A DNA stretch of 64,000 nucleotides, taken from contig OZ231126.1 of NCBI GenBank assembly GCA_965153355.1, positions 99,510,001 to 99,574,000 on the forward strand. Direction: 5' to 3'. Below, in pieces: positions 11,397-22,736 of the stretch. This DNA comes from Flaccisagitta enflata (Eukaryota > Chaetognatha > Sagittoidea > Aphragmophora). The notes beneath the pieces are model-generated. The model searched no databases. It was not told the DNA's origin and was given only the letters and a program-made list of their open reading frames with translations. The first letter of the stretch is position 1, and every line of letters starts with the position of its first letter. The translations under genes were made by a program, and so were the position numbers.

Positions 11397-11886
11397 AGGC
11401 AACATCGTTACAAAGCTTCCGTTTAAAACGGCATTCGCCCGATAGCGAAGAGTCTTAGACCAACTTACGGTCATTTCACGGAAGAATTGAAGACTACGTA
11501 AATGACGTCTTGCTTCTTTTGATCTTTCGTATCTTTTTAAGATCTTTACTTCACTTTCTTCACATATTCCTTCTTTTCTTTCTTCGCTTTCCCTTTAGTC
11601 TCGCGTTCCCAGGAGCGTGTCTTGGAGCGATTGAGTATCGACATGTCGTAATTCATTCACTATACTGCCGCCAGATGGCAGCTTCGATCGGTCAGAATGA
11701 TAGGACAAAAGAGCAACTGAAAATTAGTATTAAAAAATAGCGTATTTCGGCACTTTTGGCGGGGTATATGGTAGGTTATTTTCAATGGGATAGGTATCTT
11801 GAAAATTCACCAACCACCATTTGATACGTCACATCATTTTGCACTAATGTGTACAATCAGTTTTAACCCTTCAAATTGGGAGCCTA
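11397..11886. other. Right end of 9.7-kb element, copy 1
   Basis: Non-coding apart from a short hydrophobic frame at 11510-11740 that is not convincing. It ends in TTGGGAGCCTA, the inverted terminus. Confidence 0.6.
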
Positions 11887-11893
11887 ATACCGG
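11887..11893. repeat. 7-bp target duplication ATACCGG (right)
   Basis: Exact match to 2180-2186. The next base differs from the base left of the other copy of the duplication, so the duplication is exactly 7 bp. Confidence 0.85.
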
Positions 11894-12149
11894 TTCAATT
11901 TTTGTGAGAATCGGAAATTTTTTACTATGGTTTTTGCATGTTCCTTTACAAACCCTCATCCAAATTCTTGAAAAATGATACAATTTCAAAAAACTTGTTT
12001 ATTTCTGAATTATTTGAGCTCACACCCAGTTTACTTCTTTGGGAGAGGGCCCTAAATATAGAACTTTGAAAGCACTTTAAAACTGTCATAGATTTTTCAC
12101 AATTTTAACCATATATTCATGAACAAAACGCTCAATAAAATCAAATCAC

Positions 12150-12153
12150 TGAT
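12150..12153. repeat. TGAT target duplication (left)
   Basis: TGAT precedes the CACCCTGTCCCC terminus and recurs at 18026-18029 after the opposite terminus. Confidence 0.6.
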
Positions 12154-12584
12154 CACCCTGTCCCCGATAGCCCTATAAAGGCAGGCATCAATGACCCCTC
12201 ATCAGACCATGTTCCCAGTGTTTTATGATGTATTGGGACTTAGAAAAACATGGCGGCAAATTTTTTCTCATGCGGAGATTTGTTTAATTTGACATTTTAG
12301 GGGTTGATGATGAATTGGTGGTTGTAGTACAAAAGCTTATCTTTAGGGTCACCTTTTTTCAAAGATATCTTGGCTTCTAGAGCAGCTAGTAAAGTTTTGA
12401 AAAAAAGGAAATTGATCTACATCAAAAAATCTACAAGATGAGCACAATCTGGCAATTGTGGCTCAAACCGTTTAGAAATGGCGAGCAAAACTGTGAAAAC
12501 ATTCAATATCAAAATGGGCAAAAATTGATGATCATCGATCATTATCTTTTTCTGATTTCATTTCTTAACTAGTCATCCAAGGAT

Positions 12585-13060
12585 CACACATAGTCAGCGC
12601 CTCAGCTGTACCCAATGCCCTGCTTGGAGTGATCAAGTGAAGTCGTGGAATGAGAGCAGGGCAGCGGCCCCAAAGGGCAAATGTCCTGTAGGACACAGGG
12701 GGGAATTTCCAGATGTCCTGATGGGGAATATATCAGGCCTAAGAAGTAATTGAAGCGGGAGGTCTGGGGGGCAAGCATAGGGCCTTAGGGGCAGATTTGG
12801 GGCCTGGAGAGCTTATTTTAGGCCTGGAGAGCTGATATGAGGCCTGGAGGGCTGATTTGAGGGCTTAGATAAGGCCTGAGAGTGAGGATTTGAAGCCTTG
12901 ATGGCCAATAGGGCGTTTACCTGAATGGTGAATTTGCCTCAAAATTTAGAATTTCTCCGCAATCTAACCATACATGCTATGCGGCATTTGGGCAGTAAAT
13001 CAGACAAGCAGTGGTCGGTATTTGATCAAGAAACCTGCACGGCAACACAATGGTTAAGTA
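12585..13060 (+). repeat. Family B element
   Basis: It starts with GTCAGCGCCTCAGCTGTACC, then a CCCTGCTTGGAGTGATCAAG block, GGCAGCGGCCCCAAAGGG and the small hairpin TGTCCTGTAGGACA. The right part is a 20-21-bp degenerate repeat of the type GGCCTGGAGAGCTGATTTGA. The exact 3' border is unclear. Confidence 0.6.
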
Positions 13061-13131
13061 TATGAAAGCAGTTTTACGCCCATTGAAACTCTATAGTTTC
13101 CAGATACCAATCTCCGCTTGCCACAAATCCT

Positions 13132-13745
13132 TTTTGGGCAGCGGCCCCAAAGGGCAGATGTCCTGTAGGACACAGGGGTGAATTTCCACATGTCTGTATG
13201 TCCGTCCGTCCGTCCGTCCATTTGTCCATACGTCCCCCCCTCCGAAGCTTCTCAAGCCTCTCAGGCCTCAAATTCAGCCTCTCAGGCTTCAAATCTGGCC
13301 TCTCAGACCTCAAATCCAGCCTCTCAGGGCTCAAATCCAGCCTCTCAGACCTCAAATCCAGCCTCTCAGGCCTCAAATCCAGCCTCTCAGGCCTCAAATC
13401 CAGCTTCTTAGGCCTCATATCCAGCCTCTTGGGCCTCAAATCCAGCCTATTGGGCCTCAAATCCAGTCTCTTGGGCCCTAAATCCAGCCTCTCAGGCCTC
13501 AAATTCCCATTGAATAACATGGCAAATTGACAAAAAATTGGGAAAAAAATGCAAAATTCCCATTGAATATCACGGAAAATTACCCCAAATACGCCCTCTC
13601 AGGACGTATGGAAATTCACCCTTGTGTCCTGCAGGACATCGGCCCTTCGCTTTGGGGCCGCTGCCCTGCTCTCACTCCACTTCTCCAGCTAATCATTCCC
13701 AGCAGCGCATCGGGTACCGCTGACCATGTGTGATCCTTGGATGAC
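13132..13745. repeat. Family B element with inverted ends and minisatellite core
   Basis: The left end GGCAGCGGCCCCAAAGGG with TGTCCTGTAGGACA and a CACAGGGGTGAATTTCC block is answered in reverse complement at 13610-13665. A GTCCGTCC tract at 13198-13225 follows the left end. Then come about 12 units of the 21-bp minisatellite with core CTCAGGCCTCAAATCCAGC (13250-13505). This is the cleanest example of the family. The repetitive frames on both strands here are translated minisatellite. Confidence 0.75.
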
Positions 13746-14060
13746 TTGTTAAATACGACTTAGAGTGTATGGTTAGTTGGCTGAAGCGTTCTAAAATTTG
13801 ACCAAATCTGACCTTCCAGGTAGCTGCCCTAATGGCCAACCGGGGGGGGGGGATGGACGGACGGACCAAAGGAAGGATGGACGTCTGGAAATTCCCCCCT
13901 GTGTCTTACAGGACATTGGCCCTTTAGGGTCGCTGCCCAAAAAGCTAGCAGGGCAGATGATAGGCTTGAAATGGAAATTTTAAGGCTTGAAAGGGCAGAT
14001 TTGAGGCTTGGGAGGGCTGCTTTGAAGCCTGAGAGGGCTGATTTGAGGCCATATAGGCCA
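13746..14060. repeat. Family B fragment
   Basis: It has a G run and GGAC units around 13840-13880. Then the reverse complement of the family B head (GTGTCTTACAGGACATTGGC) and a short degenerate GAGGGCTGATTTGAGGC repeat. Confidence 0.6.
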
Positions 14061-14064
14061 GATA

Positions 14065-14674
14065 CTACCTAGGAAATAATTATAGCACCAACCGAGGGAT
14101 AGTTAAATTTTTCATCCTAATATCACATGAAACATTCCGCTGACAGTATTTGTATTTCATATAATCTTTTTCTTAACTGAATTATCCAATTTCATCACTG
14201 GGAGGCAATTTGTAAACCATTATTTAATTATAATCATACTGTTATTCCACTGCTTTTGATGGACAATTGTAGACTGATTATTTTAAAGATATGTTTGTAC
14301 TTTTTTGCTTGTCATTTCTAAACGGATAAAGCTACAGCAACCAAATTGCGCTCATCTTGTAGATTTTTCGACATAGATTAATTTGCTTTTTTTAAAAAAC
14401 TCTCTAGCATTTCTGGAAGCCGAGATAATCTAATTTGAAGGTGTCTTTAATTTACCCTCATTCTTACTTGATCAATTATTTTGCAAATTCCAAAATGACT
14501 GTTTTTACTCTTTTTGTTGTCATTTTTTAACGAAAAAAGGTACAGATACCAGATTGCACTCATCTTGAAGATTTTTCGATGTAGATTAATTTCTTTTTTT
14601 AAAAAAGTATCTAGCTTTTCTTGAAGCGGAGATATTTTAAGTTGAAGTTGGTGCTATATTTATTTCCTAGGTAG
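14065..14674. mobile_element. TA-flanked MITE with internal tandem duplication
   Basis: The inverted ends CTACCTAGGAAATAA are followed by a TATAGCACCAAC block on both sides, and TA flanks each end (14063-14064 and 14675-14676). The inside holds two direct copies, about 210 bp apart, of a module reading CTCATCTTG(T/A)AGATTTTTCGA. This module is also in the arms of the 12154-18025 element. No coding frame. Confidence 0.7.
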
Positions 14675-17240
14675 TATTAGGCCTGGGAAGCCTGATGAGG
14701 GGAACAAATGGATAGACAAACAAACAAACTGACAAATGAAAGTCCCCCTGTCTTCTTCAGAACTTCATACCCTTCAGGGCCGCTGCCTGGAAACCTCAAA
14801 TTGGTCCTTCAGCATGATATCAGCTTTCTCAAGCCATATCAGCCTGAAATCAACCAGGTATCAAATAGATTTTTTTGGGAAAGTGTCAAAAGCTTGTAGG
14901 ACGTAGGGAAGATTGAATATTAGACATCCATCCATCTGTCTTTCCAATTTTCTGTCCAACCATCCATCTATACCCCCTTCAAGGCCTGAGGCTTTTTTAG
15001 CTCTGACCAATGCAAAATTTCTATTGAATAACATGGAAAACTGATGAAAAATGAACTAAATGTGTATTACCATTGCATAATATGGAAATTTGATGAGAAA
15101 TTTTAGAAAACAAATAAATTCCTATCAGAAAACTGTGTCAGATTTGCCTTTTAAGGATGTCTGGACATTCACCCCTCTGATCTACAAGATATTTGCTCTT
15201 TGAGGCTGCTGCCCTGTTCTCATTGTACCTCTTCTCTGATCATTCATAGCATTGGGTACCGCCGACTATGTTTAATCCTTGCATGACTTGTTCGTGGCTT
15301 CAATTGGCCAATATCAGTGTTTTATCAATTGAACTATGCTGGAAGAATGAAAGTCCCCTTAGGCCTTAACTTAGCTATATTTTCCTCAAAAAACTTTCTC
15401 AGACCTAAGCTTGGCCCTTTTGAACTCAAAATCAATCGGCCTAGATCTCTCAGACTTTGGGCTAAAAATCAGCTCTCTAAGGCCCCTCAGGCCTTAAAAC
15501 TGCCCTCTCAGAGCCTCAAATCAGCATTCTCACGCATAAGATCAGCCCCCTCAGTATTCAGTCAGCCCTCTCACGTCTCAAATCCAAGGAGTTAGATATC
15601 AAATCAGTCATTGAAACAGCCTTAAAGGAGCCTTTACACTATCATATGCTATAGATCAGCTTTCCAGGGCCTCATAAACTTTTATAGGCATGTCATCCAA
15701 GGATCCAAGTTATTCAAGGATTGCACATGGTCAGCGGTACCCAGTGCACTGCTTGGAGTGATCAGCTGAGGAAGTAGAGTGAGAGCAGGGCCAATGTCTT
15801 GTAGGAGGACACTGGGGTGAGTTTCCATATATCCTGAGATGGGATATTTGAAGCCTTTGGGGCAATTTTCTATGATATTCAATGGGAGTTTTTACATTTT
15901 TTTTAATTTCTCATCAATTTTTTTGTGTGATTCAATGGGAATTTCACATTCTTCTTATGTTTTTTATCAATTTTCTATGTTGTCCAATTAGAATTCTACA
16001 ACTTTTTTATTTTTTATTAATTTCCCATGTTATTCAAAAGGAAATTGGCATTTTTCAATTCTTTTGTATATTTTCCATGTTATTGAAAGGAAAGTTTGCA
16101 TTTTGTCATTATTTCATGGGATTTTGAGAGTTCAGAAGTGTTGTTGGAGGGATGTAGGGACATAAGGAAATTCACCCTTTGAGGCCACCGCCTAAAAAAG
16201 TGTTCTTCACTCCCTATGGGGCCACTGCCCTGCTTCCACAAACTCATGCTCTCAATCATGCATAGCAGGGAAGAGGAAATAGCTGACCACAAACTGCCCT
16301 TAGGCAACTGGTTTGGCCCTCACAAGGCTGATTTCATGTTGCTTCTGAGCTTTAAACATAAGTCTTCGAAAACCAAAACTAGACAACCAAGGATTGCAAA
16401 TAGTCGGCGATACCCAACGCCCTACTTGGAGTTATCAAGGGGGGCAGTGATTGTAAAGGGCCAATGTCCTGTAGGACACAAGGGTGAATTTCCAGATGTC
16501 CCGAGGGGAACATATCAGGCCTGAGAAGAGCGATTGATGTTATTGAAGGCTGATTTGAAGTTTGAAGGGCAGATTTTAGGCCTTGAAGAACAGATACAAG
16601 GTCTAGGGGGCCAGCTTTAAGCATAATGGGCAGGTTTGAGACTTGAAGGGCTTATTTGAGGTCTGGAGGGCTGATTTGAGCTCTGGAGGGCCAATTCTAG
16701 ATCTAAAGAGTTGATTTGAAGTATTGAGGGCTTAATTGAGGGCTCAGAGGGCCAAAATCTGGCTTGAGAGGGCTGATTTAAAGCTCAAGGACCAACCACC
16801 CTAATGGACAAACAGATAGACAGAGAAACCAACAGATGGACGGATGGATGTCTGGAAATACACCCCTGTGTCCTACAGGATATCAGGCCTTTGGTGCTGC
16901 TGCCCATTAAGGTGGCTCTGTCATGGAAGGCAGATTTGAAGGCATGACGCACAGCAAGCGGATTTGAGGGCAGGAGGGCTTATCTGAGGCTTGTTTGGGG
17001 GTCCAAAAGGCTTGATATTAAGTTTGACAAATCAGGTTTGGGGTCTGAGATGCCTGATGTAGGGTATTAGAAGCTTGATGTGGGGTCAGTGGGACTGGTT
17101 TAGGGTCTTTAATGGGGAGGGGGGCAGAAAAAAAAAGACATAGAAACATTATTGGGCCAGTATCCTACCATTCCACATAGCATAATTTCTAAGGCTTGAG
17201 AGGGCTAGTTTGAGGTTGTGTTTGTCTGACCTTCCACCTG
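14675..17240. repeat. Array of diverged family B fragments
   Basis: Family B head or tail pieces in both orientations can be seen around 14745-14790, 15165-15290, 15690-15845, 16140-16260, 16395-16510 and 16855-16915. They are linked by 20-22-bp degenerate repeats of GAGGGCTGATTTGAGG type and by stretches around ATTTTTCATGTTATTCAA. No protein-coding gene was recognised. Confidence 0.6.
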
Positions 17241-17247
17241 ACACTTA

Positions 17248-17564
17248 CCGTATTTTCTCCATTAAGCGCCCCCCTCTCTTTATTTTTTATTATCACACTT
17301 TTCAGAAGACACTTGGACAAAAAAAATTGAGTAAAATGATAAAATGATACAAATCAATGAGGCATTTTCAAAGATTTTCAGACAGATATATGCAATTAAT
17401 ATCTCCATTTTGAGTCAAATTTAGCATTTGGTAGCGTTTCATGAAAAAGATAGACTAAATGACCATTCATCTATGATATAAAAGGGGCGCTTATTGGAGG
17501 GTTAAAAAGCCAAGTCATATTTCAATTTCAAAAGCGCCCGGGGCGCTTTTTAGAGAAAATATGG
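17248..17564. mobile_element. TA-flanked MITE (CCGTATTTTCTC ends)
   Basis: The left end CCGTATTTTCTCCATTAAGC and the right end (reverse complement reads CCATATTTTCTCTAAAAAGC) are inverted, each going on into GCCCC. TA flanks both sides (17246-17247 and 17565-17566). This is typical of small Tc1/mariner-derived elements. Non-coding. Confidence 0.75.
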
Positions 17565-18029
17565 TACTGTAAACAGAATTTATGGGAAAGCAATTCAAGT
17601 TAGATACTAAGCCACAATTACAATGCCATGAAGAAAAAAAATGTTTATCTTCAATTTTTGCCCATTTTGAAATTGAATGTTTTCACTGTTTCGCTCGCCA
17701 TTTCTAAACGGTTTGAGCCACAAGTGCCAGATTGCGCTCATCTTGTAGATTTTTTGATGTAGATTAATTTCCTTTTTTTAAAAAGTTTACTAGCTGTTCT
17801 AGAAGCCAAGATATCTTTGAAAGAAGGTGACCCTAAAGATAAGCTTTTGTACTACAACCACCAATTCATCATCAACCCTTAAAATGTCATATCAAACAAA
17901 TCTCCGCATGAGAAAAAATTTGCCGCCATGTTATTCTAAGTCCGAATACATCATAAAACACTGGGAACATGGTCTGATGCGGGGTCATTGATGCCTGCCT
18001 TTATAGGGCTATCGGGGACAGGGTGTGAT

Positions 18030-18635
18030 TGTTTCAAACCACAGTTTTGTAAACCAACATTAAAATCTTTCGCATGGTGAAAATGGTAGTAAAAGTTGTC
18101 CGATTTGGATGAAATTTTAGGAGCTGTTAAAGGCAGGTATGTTGTACCACCACACTATGGCTGAAATCCCAAATTCCGAGGAAAAAAATGAAAGATTTTT
18201 CATAAACTTTTCTCTTTTATATCTCTTACTGTTAGGAGGGGAGAAAAAAAAGGGAGTTAAATTCTGTTAGAGGCAGATACTATAAGGCGGTAAGCAAAAA
18301 AAAGTCCTGAAAGAAATATTTTTTGCCTTGTTATTGCAAGAAAAAGTGACAATGCCCGCATCATCCCTCATCAAAAAGATTTTTACACCATTGTGTAGAG
18401 GAGAAACAGACAATTCTATGTATGTAAGCATATGGGCATAAACTTGCCGGTTTGGCATTGAGAGCAGATGGAAAATCATTCTGGCAGCCATCACCTTCAT
18501 CGATGATGTCCAGTTGAATCCCCGATCTAGTCATCAACAGAAATGAAAAAATGAGGAAGAGGAAGAGGATCAAAAATTGGCAAGCTCAGGATGATGAAAA
18601 AATAAAATCTGAATCATAAAACATGATAAACACCT
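18030..18635. other. Unassigned sequence
   Basis: AT-rich. No gene, RNA or repeat family was recognised. Confidence 0.5.
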
Positions 18636-18641
18636 CTTAAT

Positions 18642-18712
18642 TGTGAGGCAGTGGCGACATGTTAGGTTGCTCTCCTTTTGTGTAGAGGTCTGGGGTTCAA
18701 GCCTCTCTCAAA
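18642..18712 (+). ncRNA. tRNA-like SINE head or tRNA pseudogene
   Basis: GGCAGTGGCGACATGTTAGG resembles an A box. GGTTCAAGCC at 18694-18703 resembles a B box, with spacing like a tRNA. The acceptor stem does not close well, and a T-rich stretch follows. It is more likely a tRNA-derived retroposon than a working tRNA gene. Confidence 0.35.
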
Positions 18713-18918
18713 AATCTTTTTTATAGAAGTGAATTTGGGTCAGAATTAAAGTTTACTGTTTTGTATAACTCATGGTAAGCCTGTTAGGTTTACCTCAAAT
18801 ACGACATTTAAGGGAAAATAGTAAAGCCTTCTCCCAGTCACGTGGAAATCTAATTTAATCTACTTTAATTCAATTTAATTTGATTTAATTTGATTTAATG
18901 AGTTTCATGGTTTACCTC

Positions 18919-19282
18919 TTTTTGGGCAGCGGCCCCGAAGGAGACGAAGTCCTGTAGAACACAGGGGGACTTTCATTCATCCATTCGTTTGTTTGTTTGT
19001 TTGTTTGTTTGTTCGTCCCCCGCTTCATCAGGCCCCTCATGTCTCAATTCCAGCCAATCAGGCATCAAATCCAGCCTCTCAGGCTGCAAATCCATCCTCT
19101 CAGGCCTCAAATCAAGCCTCTCAGGCCTCAAATCTGGTATCTCAGGCCTCAAATCTGCTATCTCAGGTGTCAAACCTGGCCTCCCATGCCTCAAATTAGG
19201 CGTTTCAGGCCTCAAATTAGGCCTCGCAAGCTTCAAATCAGTCCTCTGGCCTCTCAAAAAAAAAAAAAAAAAAAAAAAAACA
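18919..19282 (+). repeat. Family B element with TTTG tract, minisatellite and poly(A)
   Basis: TTTTTGGGCAGCGGCCCC starts the element at 18919, then the hairpin-like TCCTGTAGAACACAGGGGG. Next come (TTTG)n/(GTTC) at 18988-19016 and about 9 units with CTCAGGCCTCAAATC core. A 22-A run at 19257-19280 closes it. The terminal A run is unusual among the copies here. Confidence 0.65.
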
Positions 19283-19480
19283 GTGAACCACCACTGTAGG
19301 TCACAAGTCCTAAGATCCTTTTTTGAGGTAAGTGTGAGTGCTGGTGAATAGATATTACAGTATGAATATACACACTAGCATTAATACAACTTGTTCAATT
19401 TAGATTAGCATCTTAAAATGTTTGAGTCACAATTTACACTTAATTTCTGATGAAATGTTAGGTAGAGAAAAAATATTTTC

Positions 19481-19545
19481 CATGGGAATCGAACCTCTTC
19501 CTCTGAATGACAGTCCCTCATCTTACCACTGAACCAAATCAAGAT
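19481..19545 (-). ncRNA. tRNA-like SINE head or tRNA pseudogene
   Basis: On the minus strand TGGTTCAGTGGTAAGA (A box) and GGTTCGATTCCC (a perfect-looking B box) have tRNA-like spacing. The flanking 7-nt segments are not complementary, so a mature tRNA is unlikely. Confidence 0.45.
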
Positions 19546-19814
19546 AATTTTTTATGGGACTTTTTGATTATCATTATGTAAAGAAAAAGCAGAAGCCTTT
19601 CCAAACTTGTTCACATGTTTTTCATTGCAACCTCTTGCCAGCATTGCAATCTGATTGGAGTGCCCTCTTCTGCCATAAACATGCATAATAGAAATTCAGA
19701 AAAAAGGTGAATTCCTCAGAATATCTGATATCAGCCACAGTGCACCATATCAAATTTTATCTTAATCGGATAAGGTTAAGTACGGTTTTTAAGAGATTAT
19801 GTTTAAGTTATGAT

Positions 19815-20035
19815 CGCTGACACACCGTAAGGGTGAAAAAAGAGAAGTGTTTTTCAAATTGATGTAGCTTCTAAACCATTTGAGTGACAATGTTGCGACA
19901 CAACTCAAATGAAAGATCTTTCGAAGAGCTTTCTAGACATCACCAATTTTCCTTAGTTTCTCTCAAATTAAGTTTGTTAAAATAGGTTTTAAAAATCCGC
20001 CATTTTTTATGACGCCAAGGTTAGTTGAAAAAAAT
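19815..20035 (-). repeat. Inverted partner of the 1865-2090 repeat
   Basis: It reads TGACACACCGTAAGGGT at the left and GACGCCAAGGTTAGTTGAA at the right, the reverse complement of 1865-2090 with point and small indel differences. Confidence 0.7.
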
Positions 20036-20555
20036 GGGGTGAAACACTAAATGTTGACATCAATTGCTCGCCGTCATAACTTATCTGCAGTTATCATGTC
20101 TTTCATAAACAAGCCCCATCGGGAAACGATGCGTCCGGACTGAGTCTCCGCGTGTATTGGATTTGGCGCTAAACATGTGACTCATATGGACAGACAGATG
20201 GATGAAGAGACAGACAAAACGACAAAGTAACAAAAAAGTCACTTGATTCAGCACAGGATGAGTAGGATATCACCCTGACCAAACCCAGCCAAGAAACACG
20301 GTTTTAGCACAGGCGTAACAGACATACCGACCGACAGGCGGACAAATGGACGGACAGACCCTCTTAAAAAGTAACAATCTTTTCTCAGGAGATCTTAAGG
20401 AAATGGGTATTTTTAAGTAAGACCCGTTATATGCAACACCCCCTTTATGATGAGGGTGGCTTTGACAGTGGGGAATTAAGAAATATGATGCTTTCCACCT
20501 GATATCCCTTGTCCGCAGTCACTGTATCGGCATTACCTCTCTCTGATTATTCTTC
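20036..20555. other. Unassigned, with scattered GGAC/GACA units
   Basis: Around 20180-20225 and 20325-20370 there are GACAGACA and GACGGAC clusters, like the tetranucleotide tracts of the dispersed elements but without recognisable ends. Confidence 0.45.
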
Positions 20556-20557
20556 TT

Positions 20558-20681
20558 AGGTGCGACAAGGCACCTCTATAACTGGCTGTGTCCGTCGGTT
20601 GGTCGGTTGGTTGGTTGGTCGGTAACGAATTCGTTCGACAATTCACACGTCGCACCTTATTGGCCTACTTGACCTTGTTTG
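20558..20681 (+). repeat. Family D element
   Basis: Hairpin AGGTGCGACAAGGCACCT, then CTATAACTGGCTGTGTCC and a GTTG/GTCG tract. Near the end GTCGCACCT exactly complements the initial AGGTGCGAC, and GACCTTGTTT closes the element. At about 124 bp it is a minimal form showing all the hallmarks. Confidence 0.7.
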
Positions 20682-20684
20682 TTT

Positions 20685-20691
20685 GTCTCAG
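20685..20691. repeat. 7-bp target duplication GTCTCAG (left)
   Basis: GTCTCAG precedes the TAGGCTCCCAA terminus of copy 2 and recurs at 30470-30476. Confidence 0.85.
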
Positions 20692-21431
20692 TAGGCTCCC
20701 AAATCAGAAAGAGTTGGAAGATTTGCAACCGAGTACACTTTATGAATTGGCTTTTAGGAATTTTAAAACCCTCGATGACACCTGTGTCCAATCGCAATAT
20801 CCCCCGCCAAAATTTATCTATGAGTCTATAAAAACAACATTATGATTTTAAGAATGCTCTTTTGTCGCCTGCCGTCGCCTGCCGTCGGTTCAAGTCTGCC
20901 ATCTATGCAACGGACGAAATCTCGAAAACAGAAAACAAAACAAAAGATACGTATCAATACAGCATTGCTCGGCCCGCCCGGTAACGCGGGAACATCAATC
21001 GTCATTTCTTCTTGATGCGACTCACCATACATAGAGGTCGAGGCGCCCTGATGCTAGACTGCTCTCGATCGTCATTTTTTGACCAAATGTCACGGTACCA
21101 ATAGTTAACATTTCTAACTTCAAGTCATGAGCTGCAATACTTTTTGACCTATGATTATTTTTCTTATCATGAAAATGTTCTCTTAAAGCGTGCTACTTAT
21201 CTTCACTTTCTCATTTCAATTCAATTGCCTCTGCAATTTTCTGTAAGTTGCAGAGACAAGATGAGAACTTTTAAAGACGAAACTGCAGATTCCGATACGA
21301 ACAAACGGAACGAACTCAGTTCGAAAATCACGTTCCGATTCCGAGAGACAAAGAAAACTAAAGCGAAGAAAGAGGAGAGGGAGAAGCAGAAAAAGAAGAA
21401 GCAGTAGAGGAAGCATAGGAGGAAGAAGAAG

Positions 21432-22736
21432 AACAAGGCCAACACCTATAATTCGCGTGCAGGACAAAAATAACTGAACTGACCTGACTCCTTATTGTAC
21501 CTTTTTATCGAAAATCAGACTTAAACGCATCCCAAAACAGACCCAAACCAGACCTAAATCAGATATAAACCAGTCATAAACCAGACATAAACCAGACTCA
21601 AAGCAGACTCAAACCAGACTCAATCCAGACTCAATCCAGACTCAATCCAGACTCAATCCAGACTCAATCCAGACTCAATCCAGACTCAATCCAGACTCAA
21701 TCCAGACTCAATCCAGACTCAATCCAGACTCAATCCAGACTCAAACCAGACTCAAACCAGACTCAAACCAGACTCAAACCAGACTCAAACCAGACTCAAA
21801 CCAGACTTAAACCAGACTTAAACCACACTCAAACCAGACTCAAACCAGACTCAAACCAGACTCAAACCAGACTCAAACCAGACTCAAACCAGAATTAAAC
21901 CAAATCAAAACCAGACCAAAACCAGACCGAAACCAGACCTAAATCAGACCTAAATCAAACATAAACCACACAAAAACCAGACCTAACCCAGACCTAAACC
22001 AGACATAAATCAGACATGAACCAGTCTTAAACCAGACTAAAACCAGACTTAAACCAGACTTACACCAGACTTAAACCAGACTTTAACCAGACTTACACCA
22101 GACTTATCTTTAATACCATTTTAACCAGCAGACTTAAACCAGCAGACTTGAACCATTAGACCAGCAGACTTAAACCATTAAATTTAAACCATCAGACTTT
22201 ACCCAGCAGACATTAACCAGCAGACTTTAACCAGCAGACTTTAACCAGCAGACTTTAACCAAAAATGACCAAAAATGACCAAAAATTACCAAAAATGACC
22301 AAAATGACCAAAAATGACCAAAATGACAAAAATGACCAAAAATGACCAAAAATGACCAAAATGACCAAAATGACCAAAAATGACCAAAATGACCGAAAAT
22401 GACCAAAATGACCAAAAATGACCAAAAATGACCAAAGATAATAAAAAATAATCAAAAATGATCAAAAATGACCAAAAATGACCAAAAATGATCGAAAATA
22501 ATCAAAACTACCAAATGACCAAAACGACAAAATGACCAAAATGACCAAAATGACCAAAAATGACCAAAATGACTAAAAGCAACCAATACTTCTCAATAAC
22601 AACAAAAAAATGACTCAAAATAACTCCAGACGACCCAAAAAGACGAAAAAAAGCAAAGTGTTACCGACCGACGGACGGACAGACGGACAGACCGACCGAC
22701 GGAGCGGGTTGTAGAGTCGCGTGCACGCGACTAAAA
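21432..22736 (-). repeat. Family A element with minisatellites (copy 2)
   Basis: Counterpart of 2927-4269, with the 11-bp array at about 21590-22110 and the ATGACCAAAA array at about 22260-22575. The unit counts differ slightly from copy 1. Confidence 0.75.

Larger units (their letters stand above)
2187..11886. mobile_element. 9.7-kb TIR element, copy 1 (TAGGCTCCCAA ends, 7-bp TSD)
   Basis: The element starts TAGGCTCCCAA and ends with the exact reverse complement TTGGGAGCCTA. It is 9700 bp long and flanked by ATACCGG on both sides. A second copy of 9778 bp at 20692-30469 has the same ends but a different 7-bp duplication, GTCTCAG, which fixes the borders. The perfect inverted repeat is only 11 bp. 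No transposase is visible; all frames inside are short or microsatellite translations, so it is probably non-autonomous or an empty carrier. It contains minisatellites, family A and C repeats, a TA-flanked palindrome and several CT/GA/CA tracts, all shared by both copies. A 7-bp duplication does not settle the superfamily: Dada-like elements (6-7 bp) and hAT/P-like elements (about 8 bp) are the nearest known, and the terminus matches none of them clearly. Confidence 0.85.
12154..18025. mobile_element. 5.9-kb element with ~385-bp terminal inverted repeats
   Basis: The left end CACCCTGTCCCCGATAGCCC is repeated in reverse complement at the right end. The arms (12154-12538 and 17643-18025) stay alignable throughout, with few differences. 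TGAT on both sides suggests a 4-bp target duplication, compatible with Sola-, Chapaev- or Ginger-type transposons, though no transposase remains. The interior is mostly family B repeats plus two TA-flanked MITEs, so the original element was probably much shorter. The alternative, two independent inverted copies of one repeat, is made less likely by the matching TGAT. Confidence 0.6.

Noticed and set aside
13074-13530. Regular LDLRPER / LSGLKSS repeat peptides on both strands
   Set aside because: A 21-bp unit is divisible by three, so it gives repeating peptides in all frames; it is part of a family B element.
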